64,000 nucleotides of DNA from Streptomonospora mangrovi. GTDB taxonomy: Bacteria; Actinomycetota; Actinomycetes; Streptosporangiales; Streptosporangiaceae. The translations under genes were made by a program, and so were the position numbers. Of the stretch, positions 38,471-48,305 are shown in pieces. Numbering within the stretch: the stretch's first letter is position 1; every line of letters starts with the position of its first letter. The stretch lies in NCBI RefSeq assembly GCF_027604915.1, contig NZ_JAJAQC010000031.1, forward strand, positions 1 through 64,000, written 5' to 3'. A model generated the notes under the pieces. It had not been told where the DNA came from. It did no database searches and saw nothing but the letters and a program-made list of their open reading frames with translations.

Positions 38471-39445
38471 ATGCGGATAGTCGTACCGGCTGGCGGTATC
38501 GGGGGCGCGCGCTTCCTGCGCGGCCTCAAGGCGGCGCTCGGAACCGGAGCCGACCTCACAGGAGACGACCCCACCATCACCGTCATCGGCAACACCGGTG
38601 ACGACATCACCCTGTTCGGGCTGCGGATCTGTCCGGATCTGGACACCGTGATGTACACCCTGGGCGGCGGCATCAACGAGTCCCAGGGCTGGGGCCGGGC
38701 CGAGGAGTCCTTCGCGGTCAAGGAGGAGCTGGCGGCCTACGGCATGCAGCCCACCTGGTTCGGCCTGGGCGACCGCGACGTCGCCACCCACATCGTGCGC
38801 ACCCAGATGATGGCGGCGGGCTACCCCCTCTCCGCCGTCACCGAGGCGCTGTGCGACCGCTGGCGGCCGGGGGTGCGGCTGCTGCCCATGACCGACGACC
38901 GGGTCGAGACCCACGTGGTGGTCGCCGACGCCGACGGCGGCCGGCGCGCCATCCACTTCCAGGAGTGGTGGATCCGCCACCGCGCCGCGCTTCCGGCGCT
39001 GGAGATCGTGAGCGTGGGCGCCGAGGACGCCGCGCCCGCGCCCGGGGTCGTCGAGGCCGTCGAGGCGGCCGATGTCGTGCTGCTGCCGCCCTCCAACCCG
39101 GTGGTCAGCATCGGGTCGATCCTGGGCGTCCCGGGGGTGCGCGCCGCCCTGGAGCGCGCCACCGTGGTGGGGGTCTCCCCGATCATCGGCGGCGCGCCGG
39201 TGCGCGGCATGGCCGACGCCTGCCTGACCGCCATCGGGGTCGAGACCAGCGCCGCGGCGGTGGCCGCGCACTTCGGCCCCGAGCTTCTCGACGGCTGGCT
39301 GGTCGACACCGCCGACGCCGGCGCCGCGGTCGAGGGCGTCACCGTGCGCGCCCGCCCCCTGTACATGAGCGACCCCGACTCCACCGCCGCCATCGCCCGA
39401 GCGACGCTGGACCTCGCCCTGGAACTGAAGGGAGGCCGGTCGTGA
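38471..39445 (+). CDS. fbiA: 2-phospho-L-lactate (phosphoenolpyruvyl) transferase, coenzyme F420 biosynthesis
   Basis: 324 aa. It attaches the activated three-carbon phospho acid to the riboflavin-like chromophore Fo, making (dehydro)F420-0. Motifs: [54 protein letters not shown] and [22 protein letters not shown] 38471 is 7 nt after a -10-like hexamer and may be leaderless. The stop overlaps the fbiB GTG (GTGA), so the two are coupled. Confidence 0.95.
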   Translation: MRIVVPAGGIGGARFLRGLKAALGTGADLTGDDPTITVIGNTGDDITLFGLRICPDLDTVMYTLGGGINESQGWGRAEESFAVKEELAAYGMQPTWFGLGDRDVATHIVRTQMMAAGYPLSAVTEALCDRWRPGVRLLPMTDDRVETHVVVADADGGRRAIHFQEWWIRHRAALPALEIVSVGAEDAAPAPGVVEAVEAADVVLLPPSNPVVSIGSILGVPGVRAALERATVVGVSPIIGGAPVRGMADACLTAIGVETSAAAVAAHFGPELLDGWLVDTADAGAAVEGVTVRARPLYMSDPDSTAAIARATLDLALELKGGRS

Positions 39446-40758
39446 GCGAGCCCACCGCGCCCGCCGCCGCGCCCGCGCCCGTCCCCGCCGTCGAGGTCAC
39501 CGGCGTGGCCGGGCTGCCCGAGATCGGCGCGGGCGACGACCTCGCCGCGCTGATCGCCGGCGCGGCCGACCTCCGCGACGGCGACATCCTCGTCGTCACC
39601 TCCAAGATCGTCAGCAAGGCCGAGGGCCGCCTGCGGCGCATGGACCGCGAGGCCGCCGTCGACTCCGAGACCGACCGGGTGGTGGCCCGGCGCGGCTCCC
39701 TGCGGATCGTGCAGGACCGCCGCGGCCTGGTGATGGCGGCCGCCGGGGTGGACTCCTCCAACGTCCCGGCCGGGCACGTGCTGCTGCTGCCCGAGGATCC
39801 CGACTCCTCGGCGCGGCGCCTGCGCGCGGGCCTGCGCGAGCGGCTGGGGGTGCGGGTGGCGGTGCTGGTCAGCGACACCTTCGGCCGGCCCTGGCGCGCG
39901 GGCCAGACCGACGTCGCCATCGGCGCGGCGGGCATCGAGCCGCTGCACGACCTGCGCGGGGTGGCCGACTCCCACGGAAACGTGCTGGAGGTCACCGTGG
40001 CCGCCGTCGCCGACGAGATCGCGGCGGCCGGCGAACTCGTCAAGGGCAAGGTGTCGGGCACCCCCGTGGCGGTGGTGCGGGGCCTGGGCCACCTGGTCAC
40101 CGACTCCGACGGCCCGGGCGCGGCGGCGCTGGTGCGCGGGGCCGACTCCGACCTGTTCCGCTACGGTTCGCGCGACGTCGTGCCGGCGCGGCGCACCGTC
40201 CGCGAGTTCACCGCCGACCCGGTCGACCCCGAGGCGGTGCGCCGGGCGGTGGCGGCGGCGGTCACCGCGCCCGCCCCGCACCACACCACGCCCTGGCGGT
40301 TCGTGCTGGTGGAGTCCGCGGCCGCCCGCACCGAACTGCTCGACGCCATGCTGGCGGCCTGGGTGGCCGACCTGCGCGCCGACGGTTTCGGCGACGACGC
40401 GATCGCGCGCCGCACCCGGCGCGGCGACGTCCTGCGCCGGGCGCCCTACCTGGTGGTGCCGTGCCTGGTGGCCGACGGCGCCCACCCCTACCCCGACCCC
40501 CGGCGGGCCGCCGCCGAGCGGTCGATGTTCCTGGTGGCCATGGGCGCGGGGGTGCAGAACCTGCTGGTGGCGCTGGCCATGGAGGGCCTTGGGTCGGCGT
40601 GGGTGTCCTCCACCATGTTCTGCCCCGACGTGGTGCGGCGGGTGCTGGACCTGCCCGAGGACTGGCAGCCGATGGGGTCGGTGGCGGTGGGCCACGCCGC
40701 CGAGCGGCCCAAGGAGCGGCCGCCGCGCAAGCCGGACACGTTCATCGAGGTGCGGTAG
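39442..40758 (+). CDS. fbiB: Bifunctional F420:gamma-glutamyl ligase / FMN-dependent dehydro-F420 reductase
   Basis: 438 aa from GTG 39442. Residues 1-240 are the CofE ligase domain ([38 protein letters not shown]). Residues about 250-438 are a nitroreductase-type domain ([44 protein letters not shown]). The fusion is typical of actinobacteria: the first domain adds glutamates to F420-0, the second reduces dehydro-F420. The operon ends in a strong terminator 27 bp downstream. Confidence 0.95.
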   Translation: MSEPTAPAAAPAPVPAVEVTGVAGLPEIGAGDDLAALIAGAADLRDGDILVVTSKIVSKAEGRLRRMDREAAVDSETDRVVARRGSLRIVQDRRGLVMAAAGVDSSNVPAGHVLLLPEDPDSSARRLRAGLRERLGVRVAVLVSDTFGRPWRAGQTDVAIGAAGIEPLHDLRGVADSHGNVLEVTVAAVADEIAAAGELVKGKVSGTPVAVVRGLGHLVTDSDGPGAAALVRGADSDLFRYGSRDVVPARRTVREFTADPVDPEAVRRAVAAAVTAPAPHHTTPWRFVLVESAAARTELLDAMLAAWVADLRADGFGDDAIARRTRRGDVLRRAPYLVVPCLVADGAHPYPDPRRAAAERSMFLVAMGAGVQNLLVALAMEGLGSAWVSSTMFCPDVVRRVLDLPEDWQPMGSVAVGHAAERPKERPPRKPDTFIEVR

Positions 40759-40784
40759 CCCCGGCCGTCCGCCCCGGCCGTCCG

Positions 40785-40837
40785 CCGGTCGCCCACCACC
40801 GCCGCGCGCGCGGCGGTGGTGGGCGACCGGTTTTTTT
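40785..40837 (+). terminator. Rho-independent terminator of fbiAB
   Basis: A 20-bp perfect stem (40785-40804 with 40811-40830), loop CGCGCG, followed by seven Ts (40831-40837) and a second T-run shortly after. The stem is unusually long. Confidence 0.95.
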
Positions 40838-40976
40838 CGGTTTTTTCCGGGTGCCCGGCGGCGGCTCGGGTGCCCGCGACCGGCGTGTTCGTCCGTGCCG
40901 GTTCGTCCGGTTCGGAAATCCCCCCGCAAACCGTCTGTTGCTCGGCGATTCCATCCGGTAACGTGACGGGAAACAC

Positions 40977-40994
40977 GTTGGGAGCGCTCCCAAC
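40977..40994. promoter_or_regulatory. CebR/CelR operator upstream of the LPMO gene
   Basis: The 18-nt perfect palindrome GTTGGGAGCGCTCCCAAC contains TGGGAGCGCTCCCA, the known binding site of the cellobiose-sensing LacI-family repressor CebR (Streptomyces) / CelR (Thermobifida). It lies 37 bp before the LPMO ATG and just downstream of a -10-like TAACGT (40959-40964), so bound repressor would block transcription until cello-oligosaccharides are present. Confidence 0.93.
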
Positions 40995-41030
40995 TCCGGC
41001 TACCCCCAACCGGAAGGCGGAGATCGCACA

Positions 41031-41708
41031 ATGCAATCTCGCGAGCACGCAAAAGCCCCCCGCTTGGCGCTTCGCGCCCTCACCCTTCTGTCCGCGGCCG
41101 CCATGGCGCTGGTCGGCACCGTCCCGCTGGCGGGGTCGGCATCGGCGCACGGCTCGGTGATCAACCCGGCCAGCCGCAACTACGGCTGCTGGGAGCGGTG
41201 GGGCGACGACCACCTCAACCCGGCCATGGCCCAGGAAGACCCCATGTGCTGGCAGGCGTGGCAGGACGACCCCAACGCCATGTGGAACTGGAACGGGCTC
41301 TACAAGAACAACGTGGGCGGGCAGCACCAGCAGCACGTGCCCAACGGCACGCTGTGCAGCGGCGGCAACGCCGAAGGCGGGCGCTACGACTCGCTCGACG
41401 CCGTGGGTGCGTGGAAGACCACGAACATCACGAGCAACTTCACCATCAACCTGTACGACCAGGCGTCCCACGGTGCCGACTACTTCCTGGTCTACGTCAC
41501 CAAGCAGGGCTTCGACCCCACGCGCGAGTCGATGGGCTGGGACGACCTCGACCTGGTCGCCGAGACCGGCCGCTACGCGCCGTCGCAGAACTACCGGATC
41601 GACGTGAGCACGTCGGGCTACAGCGGTCGCCACGTCGTCTACACGGTGTGGAAGGCGTCCCACATGGACCAGACCTACTACATCTGTAGCGACGTGAACT
41701 TCACCTGA
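41031..41708 (+). CDS. Secreted AA10 lytic polysaccharide monooxygenase, single domain
   Basis: 225 aa. A signal peptide ends ASA-HGSV, so His40 becomes the N-terminal residue of the mature enzyme and, with His147 (ASHGADYF), forms the copper histidine brace. The enzyme oxidatively cleaves crystalline polysaccharide chains. Conserved parts: HGSVINPASRNYGCW, CWQAWQ, HVPNGTLCSGGN, YYICSDVNF. The residue aligned with the usual axial Phe of AA10 appears to be Tyr216. No cellulose- or chitin-binding module is attached. The CebR box argues for cellulose as substrate, but AA10 enzymes may also act on chitin and a chitinase is nearby. Ribosome site GGAAGGCGGAG. Confidence 0.95.
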   Translation: MQSREHAKAPRLALRALTLLSAAAMALVGTVPLAGSASAHGSVINPASRNYGCWERWGDDHLNPAMAQEDPMCWQAWQDDPNAMWNWNGLYKNNVGGQHQQHVPNGTLCSGGNAEGGRYDSLDAVGAWKTTNITSNFTINLYDQASHGADYFLVYVTKQGFDPTRESMGWDDLDLVAETGRYAPSQNYRIDVSTSGYSGRHVVYTVWKASHMDQTYYICSDVNFT

Positions 41709-41784
41709 TCCCCGGCCCCCGCGCGCTCCCGCGGCGCCCGCCGGTTCCACCGGCCGCCGCGGCCCCTCGCAGCCGGTCGGCCCG

Positions 41785-41817
41785 CGGCCCCGCCGGACCC
41801 CGTGTCCGGCGGGGCCG
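41785..41817 (+). terminator. Hairpin terminator after the LPMO gene
   Basis: A perfect 14-bp stem (41785-41798 with 41804-41817) and 5-nt loop about 75 bp after the LPMO stop. No T-tract. Confidence 0.65.
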
Positions 41818-41939
41818 CCCCGTGCCGCCGGCCGTCCGGACTGTGCGGGACACGCCCGAAGTGGTATACCGTTCCCCGCACATCGCTCATTCGCCGCCGC
41901 GCCCCTCGCGGCGGCGCGCGCGGACAGGGGGTGGGGCGG

Positions 41940-42698
41940 GTGGTGCGCCAGAGTCTGGGGCTGAAGGCGGATCCCTACGGGCCGTTCCACGGACCGGTGG
42001 CCCACGGCTACGCCTGCGGCGTGCACATCGCCGTGATGAACGGCGCGCCCTGGAACAGCGAGACCGGCTGCACCTGCTGCACGCCCGAGGAGAAGCGCGG
42101 CGACCTCAGCCGGGACTGGGGCATCGAGAACCCCGACGACTGGCGCAACCAGGCCGAGACCCTGCTCGACGACCGGGGCAGCAACCCGGTGGCCGGCACC
42201 CTGCTCGCGCTGCGCCGCCAGGCCGCCCAGTACCTCAACGGCCGCCCGGTCGACCCCGGCACCTGGCGCAACGCCATCGGCGACTGGTGCCGGCACAACG
42301 GCATCGACGCCGGTACCTACCAGCAGTTGGTGGGCCTGGCGGGCATGGTCCTGGACTACGAGAAGCGGTTCGTCGCCGACGGCCTGCTGCCGCCCGGCGG
42401 GTACGTCACCGCCATCCAGGCGTGGGACTTCGGGCGCGGCGCCAACATGGCGCGCTGGGGCGTTCAGTGCGGCTACACCGTGCTCCAGACCGCCCAGTGG
42501 TACGTGGTGCGGGCCAGCGAGCAGGCGCGGCGCCACTACGCCTCGTGGGCCGACTTCTCGGCGGGCTACGTGCTGGGCCGCTGCCTGCACTTCGACAACG
42601 GCGAGTTCGGTCCGCGCTACACCGAGCCGCTGGAGGTGCACCACGTGATGATGACGCACCCGCAGAGCCCGTGGCTGAACATGCCCTTCCACATCTGA
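41940..42698 (+). CDS. DUF1266 family protein
   Basis: 252 aa from GTG 41940 (GTG 41943 is also possible). Residues MVRQSLGLKADPYGPFHGPV open the protein. The DUF1266-like C-terminal half has GGYVTAIQAWDFGRGANMAR, WGVQCGYTVLQTAQWYVVRA and FSAGYVLGRCLHFDNG: a helical domain with the conserved WDxGR and F-x-x-GY-x-x-GR pattern. A Cys-rich stretch TGCTCCTPEEK lies near residue 43. No signal peptide. A palindromic GGTATACC near 41862 may belong to its promoter. Function unknown. Confidence 0.75.
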   Translation: MVRQSLGLKADPYGPFHGPVAHGYACGVHIAVMNGAPWNSETGCTCCTPEEKRGDLSRDWGIENPDDWRNQAETLLDDRGSNPVAGTLLALRRQAAQYLNGRPVDPGTWRNAIGDWCRHNGIDAGTYQQLVGLAGMVLDYEKRFVADGLLPPGGYVTAIQAWDFGRGANMARWGVQCGYTVLQTAQWYVVRASEQARRHYASWADFSAGYVLGRCLHFDNGEFGPRYTEPLEVHHVMMTHPQSPWLNMPFHI

Positions 42699-42985
42699 CC
42701 CGGCGGGCGCGGCGCGGCCGGCCTCTCCGGCCCGCGATCGTCCGCACCCCCGAAGAACCGCAGGTCATCCGGCCCCCGGCGCCCCGCGCCGGGGGCCGCC
42801 GCGTGCGCGCGGGGCGCCCCCGCCGGCGGGCACGCGCCACCGGGTGGCCCGGTCTCGGCCGGCCGCCCGCACGCCCACCGCGGGCCGGCGCGCCGGTCGC
42901 ACACGGTGACACGCGGGTGACCTGCGCGAGTGCGGCGCGTGGCCGCCAGGGAACGCACCGTTTTTGGAAATAAGCCTTTCAGATC

Positions 42986-43015
42986 TTGACGCGCCGCGAA
43001 CACAGCTCTTAGGTT
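42986..43015 (+). promoter_or_regulatory. Promoter of the chitinase gene, within a 433-bp intergenic region
   Basis: -35 TTGACG (42986-42991), 18-nt spacer, -10 TAGGTT (43010-43015). The leader would be about 110 nt. The surrounding intergenic region (42699-43131) is GC-rich on its left and AT-richer from 42955 to 43030, as expected for a promoter. I see no DasR-type palindrome (ACTGGTCTAGACCAGT). Confidence 0.65.
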
Positions 43016-43131
43016 TCTTAACAATTCACTCCGGTCCGGATCCGACCCCCACAGCGAACCCGGCCCCGCGCGCACCCCGGGTCCGCGTCCCTTCCCCGCT
43101 CACGGACGCACGGACACCAAAGGAGCCCCCC

Positions 43132-44142
43132 GTGACCGCTCCCCGCACCCCCCGCCGCCCGCGCCTGGCGGCGGCCCTCACCGCCGCGGCCGCGGCCTGC
43201 GCCCTCGCCCTGACCGGCGCCGGCCCCGCCGCCGCCGACGACCAGGCCGACGCCGCCGCCACCGGCCCCTGGCTCACCGGGTACTGGCACAACTTCGACA
43301 ACGGCTCGACCACCCTGCCCATCAGCGAGGTCCCCGCCGCCTACAACCTGATCGCGGTGGCCTTCGCCGACAACCTCGCCGGCGTGCCCGGCGGGATCAC
43401 CTTCAACCTGGCCTCCGCCGAACTCGGCGGGTACACCGAGCAGCGGTTCAAGGACGACATCGCCGCCGCACAGGCCCAGGGCCGCAAGGTGGTGCTGTCG
43501 GTCGGCGGGCAGAACGGCCACGTCAGCGTCACCAACGCCACCGAGGCCGCCAACTTCGCCGACTCCGCGCACGACCTGATGGTGGAGTACGGGTTCGACG
43601 GGATCGACATCGACCTCGAACACGGCATCAACGCCCAGTACATGGAGGAGGCGCTGCGCTCCCTGCGGTCCCAGGCCGGCGCCGACCTCATCATCACCAT
43701 GGCGCCGCAGACGATCGACTTCCAGGCGCCCAGCTACGCCTACTACCAACTCGCCCAGAACATCGGCGACATCCTGACCATCGTCAACATGCAGTACTAC
43801 AACTCCGGCAGCATGCTGGGCTGCGACGGCCAGGTCTACTCCCAGGGCACGGTGGACTTCCTCACCGCCCAGGCGTGCATCCAGCTCGAAATGGGCCTGC
43901 GCCCCGACCAGGTCGGCCTGGGCCTGCCCGCCACCCCGCAGGCCGCCGGCGGCGGCCACCAGTCCACCGGCAACGTGATCGCCGCGCTGGACTGCCTGGA
44001 GTCGGGCCGCTCCTGCGGCGCGTTCACCCCGGCGCAGCCCTACGGCCCCATCGGCGGCGCCATGACCTGGTCCATCAACTGGGACGCCACCAACGGCTAC
44101 GCCTTCGCCAACGCCATCGGCGCGCGGCTGGGCACCGCCTGA
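43132..44142 (+). CDS. Secreted GH18 chitinase, single catalytic domain
   Basis: 336 aa from GTG 43132 with AAAGGAG upstream. A signal peptide of about 35 residues ends near GPAAADD. The GH18 barrel starts GPWLTGYWHNFDNG, has SVGGQNG in strand 3 and the catalytic DGIDIDLEHG with acid/base Glu163; MQYYN and MTWSINWD mark later strands. It hydrolyses chitin beta-1,4 links. There is no carbohydrate-binding or fibronectin module, unlike many actinobacterial chitinases. Confidence 0.95.
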   Translation: MTAPRTPRRPRLAAALTAAAAACALALTGAGPAAADDQADAAATGPWLTGYWHNFDNGSTTLPISEVPAAYNLIAVAFADNLAGVPGGITFNLASAELGGYTEQRFKDDIAAAQAQGRKVVLSVGGQNGHVSVTNATEAANFADSAHDLMVEYGFDGIDIDLEHGINAQYMEEALRSLRSQAGADLIITMAPQTIDFQAPSYAYYQLAQNIGDILTIVNMQYYNSGSMLGCDGQVYSQGTVDFLTAQACIQLEMGLRPDQVGLGLPATPQAAGGGHQSTGNVIAALDCLESGRSCGAFTPAQPYGPIGGAMTWSINWDATNGYAFANAIGARLGTA

Positions 44143-44260
44143 CCACGGCGCCGGGGCCGGTCCCCGCCGCGCCCCGCCCTGCCCCGCGGGCGCGGCCGCG
44201 GCCCCGGCGCCCCCGTCCGGCCCTGCCCCCGCCGGACGACCGGGCGGCCCCGCGCATCCC

Positions 44261-46972
44261 CTACGCGGGGCCGCCCGCCCGCTCTCCCGCCAGGGCGGGC
44301 GGGCGGCGGGGGCGGGGGGGGGGCCCCCCCCCCCCCCCCCCGCGGCGGCCCCCCCCCCCCCCCGGGCGCCGCCGGGGGGGGGCGGGGGGGGCCACGCCGT
44401 CACCCGCCTCGGCCGCCGCGCGGCGCTCGGCCGGCACCTCGCCGTAGAGGGTGGTGCGCTGGCGCAGCGGCCGGCCGGTGGGCGCCACCAGCGCGCGGAT
44501 GTCGCTGATGGTCTTGTAGGACCCGTTGTCGCTGCCGGCCATGCGGCTGATGGTCTCCTCCATCAGCGTGCCGCCGACGTCGTTGGCCCCGCCGGTGAGC
44601 AACTGCCGGCAGGTGTCGTCGGCCAGCTTCACCCACGAGCACTGGATGTTGTCGATCGCGCCGTGCAGCAGCAGCCGCGCCAACGCGTGCACGGCGCGGT
44701 TCTCGCGCACGGTGGGGCCGGTGCGGGCCAGGCCCGCCAGGTAGATCGGCGCGTTGGTGTGCACGAACGGCAGCGGCACGAACTCGGTGAACCCGGGGCG
44801 GCCGGTGCGCTCCAGCGCCCGCAGTTGCAGGGACCGCAGCAGCTTCAGGTGGGCGACCCAGTGCCGCGGGGTGTCGACGTGGCCGTACATCATCGTGGAG
44901 GTGGTGGGGATCCCCAGCTCGTGCGCCGTGGTGACGACCTCGATCCACGCGGCGGCGGGCAGCTTGCCCTTGGTCAGCACCCAGCGGACGTCGTCGTCGA
45001 GGATCTCGGCGGCGGTGCCGGGCAGGGAGTCCACCCCGGCCTCGCGCGCCCGCTCCAGCCAGGCGCGCACCGGCAGGCCGGTGCGCGCGGCGCCGTTGAC
45101 GACCTCCATCGGGCTGTAGGCGTGCACGTGCATGCCGGGCACGCGCTCCTTGACGGCGCGGGCCAGGTCGAAGTAGGCGGTGCCGGGCAGGTCGGGGTGG
45201 ATGCCGCCCTGCATGCACACCTCGGTCGCGCCGGCCTGCCACGCCTCCTCAGCGCGGTCGGCCACCTGCTCCAGCGACAGGGTGAACGCGTCGGCGTCGG
45301 TGCGGCGCTGGGCGAAGGCGCAGAAGCGGCACCCGGTGTAGCAGACGTTGGTGAAGTTGATGTTGCGGGTGACCACGAAGGTGACGTCGTCGCCGACCGC
45401 ATCGCGCCGCAGACCGTCGGCGAGCGCGGTCAGCTCCTCCAGTTCGGGGCCGTCGGCGTGCAGCAGCGCCAGCGCCTCCTCGTCGCCGAGCCCGGCGGGG
45501 TCGGCCTCGGCGCGGCGCAGGGCGGCGCGCACCTGGGGGTCGAAGCGGCGCGGCGCGCCCGCGCCCGGCGCGGGCTCCGCCAGGCGCGCGCGGACCTCGT
45601 CCCAGTCGCCGTAGACGGCGTCGAAGTCGCCGCGCCGGTCGCCGGTGCGGCCCTGGGTGTCGACGGCGGTGTGCAGGTCGGTGCGCCCGGCGGCGCGGAG
45701 CTGGGGTTCGGGCTCCTGCCAGGGCCGGCCGCGCACCTCGGCGTCCTCGCGGGCCAGGCCGGTGGCGGGGTCGGCGAGCGCGTCGACGTGGGCGCGCACG
45801 CGCGGGTCCAGCCACGGCTCGCCCTGAAGCACGTACTCGGGGTAGACCGTGAGGCGTTCGCGCAGGGTGAACCCGGCGGCGGCGGTGTGCTCGGCCAGGG
45901 CGTCGATCTGCGGCCAGGGGCGCTCGGGGTTGACGTGGTCGGGGGTCAGCGGCGAGACCCCGCCCCAGTCGTCGATGCCGGCGCGCAGCATGAGGGCGTA
46001 CTGGTCGCCGATGAGGTTGGGCGGCGCCTGCACGCGCGCCTTGGGGCCCAGGACCAGGCGGGTGACGGCGATGGTGGCCGCGAGGTCGGCGAGTTCGGCG
46101 TCGGGGCGGTGCATCATCGCGGTGTCGGGTTTGGCCCGGAAGTTCTGCACGATGACCTCCTGGACCGCGCCGTACTCGCGGGCGGCGCGGCGGATGGCGA
46201 AGACGGAGTCGACGCGCTCGGCGAGGGTCTCGCCGATCCCGATGAGGATGCCGGTGGTGAAGGGGACCGAGCACCGCCCGGCGTCGTCGAGGACGCGCAG
46301 CCGCACGGCCGGGTCCTTGTCGGGGCTGCAGTAGTGGGGGCCGCCGCGCTCGGTGAACAGCCGCTCGGAGGTGGTCTCCAGCATCATGCCCATGGACGGC
46401 GCGACGGGCTTGAGGCGCTGGAAGTCGGCCCAGCCCAGGACGCCGGGGTTGAGGTGGGGCAGCAGGCCGGTCTCCTCCAGCACCAGGACCGCCATGGCGC
46501 GCACGTAGGAGAGGGTGTCCTCGTAGCCGCGCTCGTCGAGCCACCGCGCGGCCTGCTGCCAGCGGTCCTCGGGGCGGTCGCCGAGGGTGAACAGCGCCTC
46601 CTTGCAGCCCAGGGCGGCGCCGCGGCGGGCGATGTCGAGCACCTCGTCGGGCGAGAGGTAGGGCGCGGGCAGGCGGCCGGGGGTGGTGGCGAAGGTGCAG
46701 TAGTGGCAGCGGTCGCGGCACAGCCGGGTGAGCGGGATGAACACCTTGCGGCTGTAGGTGACGGTCCCGGGGCGGCCGGCGGCGGCCAGGCCGGCGTCGC
46801 GGACGCGGCCGGCGTGGTCGAGCAGGGCGTCGAGGTCGTCGCCGCGCGCGTGCAGCAGGACCTCCGCCTCGGCGGGGTCCAGGGGCTTGCCGTCGCGGGC
46901 GCGGGCCAGGGCGCGGCGCATGGCCGAGGGAGCGGGGGCGGGTGCGCTGGTCTCGGATCCGGCAGAAGTCAT
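44261..46972 (-). CDS. fbiC: F420 chromophore (Fo) synthase, CofG-CofH fusion
   Basis: 903 aa as read from ATG 46972. It makes 8-hydroxy-5-deazaflavin (Fo) from tyrosine and a flavin precursor, using two radical-SAM centres. The CofG half has Cys85, Cys89, Cys92 ([12 protein letters not shown]); the CofH half has Cys544, Cys548, Cys551 ([12 protein letters not shown]) and [11 protein letters not shown]. The ATG is 7 nt after a -10-like TATCGT (minus strand, 46980-46985), so probably leaderless. Up to about [17 protein letters not shown] the C-terminus is normal; the last 45 residues are Gly/Arg/Pro translated from a homopolymer tract and are not credible, so the true stop is probably obscured. 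Confidence 0.93.
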   Translation of the reverse strand: MTSAGSETSAPAPAPSAMRRALARARDGKPLDPAEAEVLLHARGDDLDALLDHAGRVRDAGLAAAGRPGTVTYSRKVFIPLTRLCRDRCHYCTFATTPGRLPAPYLSPDEVLDIARRGAALGCKEALFTLGDRPEDRWQQAARWLDERGYEDTLSYVRAMAVLVLEETGLLPHLNPGVLGWADFQRLKPVAPSMGMMLETTSERLFTERGGPHYCSPDKDPAVRLRVLDDAGRCSVPFTTGILIGIGETLAERVDSVFAIRRAAREYGAVQEVIVQNFRAKPDTAMMHRPDAELADLAATIAVTRLVLGPKARVQAPPNLIGDQYALMLRAGIDDWGGVSPLTPDHVNPERPWPQIDALAEHTAAAGFTLRERLTVYPEYVLQGEPWLDPRVRAHVDALADPATGLAREDAEVRGRPWQEPEPQLRAAGRTDLHTAVDTQGRTGDRRGDFDAVYGDWDEVRARLAEPAPGAGAPRRFDPQVRAALRRAEADPAGLGDEEALALLHADGPELEELTALADGLRRDAVGDDVTFVVTRNINFTNVCYTGCRFCAFAQRRTDADAFTLSLEQVADRAEEAWQAGATEVCMQGGIHPDLPGTAYFDLARAVKERVPGMHVHAYSPMEVVNGAARTGLPVRAWLERAREAGVDSLPGTAAEILDDDVRWVLTKGKLPAAAWIEVVTTAHELGIPTTSTMMYGHVDTPRHWVAHLKLLRSLQLRALERTGRPGFTEFVPLPFVHTNAPIYLAGLARTGPTVRENRAVHALARLLLHGAIDNIQCSWVKLADDTCRQLLTGGANDVGGTLMEETISRMAGSDNGSYKTISDIRALVAPTGRPLRQRTTLYGEVPAERRAAAEAGDGVAPPAPPRRRPGGGGGRRGGGGGGPPPRPRRPPALAGERAGGPA
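44307..44392. other. Anomalous poly-C/poly-G tract
   Basis: Runs of up to about 19 consecutive C, then 15 C, then G runs of 8-10, in about 86 bp. Nothing like it occurs elsewhere in the window. It lies within the translated 3' end of fbiC, 165 bp after the chitinase stop. It looks like a base-calling or assembly artefact over a GC-rich hairpin, possibly the terminator between the converging genes. Confidence 0.75.
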
Positions 46973-47044
46973 ACCGGCGACGATACGGCGGAGGCCCTGG
47001 GCCGCACGGCGCGCCCCGCCGTGGTGCGGCGGGGCGCGGGCGGG

Positions 47045-47118
47045 GCGTGCGTCACGTGGCGGGGGGTGCGTCACGTGGAGGGTGCGTCATGTGGAGGGGC
47101 GTGCGTCACGTGGCGGGG
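47045..47118. repeat. Four direct repeats with CACGTG core upstream of fbiC
   Basis: GTGCGTCACGTGG occurs at 47047-47059, 47067-47079, 47083-47095 (with CATGTG) and 47101-47113. The first and last are part of an identical 20-mer at 47045-47064 and 47099-47118. They start about 75 bp before the fbiC start on the minus strand, and the last overlaps the stop of the gene at 47106. Confidence 0.8.
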
Positions 47119-48305
47119 CTGAGGCCGCGCCGCTTGGCGGCCGCGCGGTCGGCCAGGAAGTCCGCCCAGCGCCGGGTGATGGTGTCGAGGTCGTAGGCGG
47201 CGGCCGCGCGGCGCGCCTCGGCGCCCATGCGGCGGCGCAGCGCGGGGTCGCGGGCCAGCCGCAGCAGCGCGTCGGCGAGTGCGCCGGGGTCCTGCGGCGG
47301 CACGAGCAGGCCGGTGCGGCCGTGGTCGATGATCTCGCGGGGGCCGTGCGGGCAGTCGAAGCTGACGACGGGCAGGCCCACGGAGAACGCCTCGATGATG
47401 GTCATGCCGAAGCCCTCGGAGCGGGAGCTGACGGCGAGCACGGAGGCGGTGGCGAGTTCGGCGGTGAGGTCGCGGGTGCGGCCCATGAGCGCGACGCGGT
47501 CGGCCAGGCCGTGGGCGGCGATGAGCGCGCGCAGCGCTTCGTCGTTCTTGGCGGTGCCGTAGACGCGCAGCCGCCAGTCGGGTTCCTGGCGGGCGAACCG
47601 GGCGAACGCGTCGAGGAGGAGGGGGTACTGCTTGACGGGGTCGGCGCGGCCGGCGGCGGCGACCACGGGCGCCTCCAGCGCGGCGGGCGGGCGGGGGCCG
47701 GGCGGCAGCGGGTTGGGCATGACGGCCAGCCAGTCGGGCGGGGGCGAGCGCAGCAGGCGGTGGTAGCGGGCGCGGTCGGCCTCGGTGAGGACGGTGAGGC
47801 CGTCGAGGCGGCGGTAGCGGCGGGCGATGGCGAACCGGATGTCGGGGGCGTGCCGGTCGAGGTGGACGTGCTCCTGGCCGATGCGCAGCAGCCGGGGCGG
47901 CGCCCACCGGGCCAGGAGGAGGTTGAGGCCGGGCCGGGTGCCGATGGCGGCGTCGGCGTCGGTGCCGCGCAGGTAGGCGGCGAGGGCGTGCATGCGGCGC
48001 GCGTCGAAGACGCGATGGTTGCGGACCTCGGTGAGCGGGACGGTGCCGCCGTGGCGCCGGTGCCGCCACCGGTCCAGCCCCCGGGGCTCGGGCGGTCCCG
48101 CGTCGGGCGGCTCGCCGGGGCCGGGGCTGAGGGCGCGCAGGGCCACCCCGTCGGGGAGGGTGAAGAACGGCCGCTCGCGGTGCCGGGCGAGGCTGACGAT
48201 CTCGACGTCGTGCCCGGCGGCGGTCAGCCCCTCGGAGAGGGTGAAGACGGTACGGATGGTGCCGCCCATGCCGTAGGCGTTGGCGATCAGGAACGCGATC
48301 TTCAC
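47106..48305 (-). CDS. Glycosyltransferase family 4 (GT-B fold)
   Basis: 399 aa from GTG 48305, with GAGGAGG about 10 nt upstream. N-terminal half: MKIAFLIANAYGMGGTIRTV, then AAGHDVEIVSL. C-terminal nucleotide-sugar half: VVAAAGRADPVKQYPLLLDA, RLRVYGTAKNDEALRALI and the E-x7-E motif in SRSEGFGMTIIEAFSVGLPV. It probably transfers a hexose to a surface glycan or secondary metabolite. It stands alone, without sugar-synthesis neighbours, and its stop lies in the CACGTG repeat array. Confidence 0.9.
   Translation of the reverse strand: MKIAFLIANAYGMGGTIRTVFTLSEGLTAAGHDVEIVSLARHRERPFFTLPDGVALRALSPGPGEPPDAGPPEPRGLDRWRHRRHGGTVPLTEVRNHRVFDARRMHALAAYLRGTDADAAIGTRPGLNLLLARWAPPRLLRIGQEHVHLDRHAPDIRFAIARRYRRLDGLTVLTEADRARYHRLLRSPPPDWLAVMPNPLPPGPRPPAALEAPVVAAAGRADPVKQYPLLLDAFARFARQEPDWRLRVYGTAKNDEALRALIAAHGLADRVALMGRTRDLTAELATASVLAVSSRSEGFGMTIIEAFSVGLPVVSFDCPHGPREIIDHGRTGLLVPPQDPGALADALLRLARDPALRRRMGAEARRAAAAYDLDTITRRWADFLADRAAAKRRGLSPAT

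Noticed and set aside
42699-43131. DasR or other chitin-regulator site before the chitinase
   Set aside because: No match to the ACTGGTCTAGACCAGT palindrome or to the known direct repeats was found by eye.
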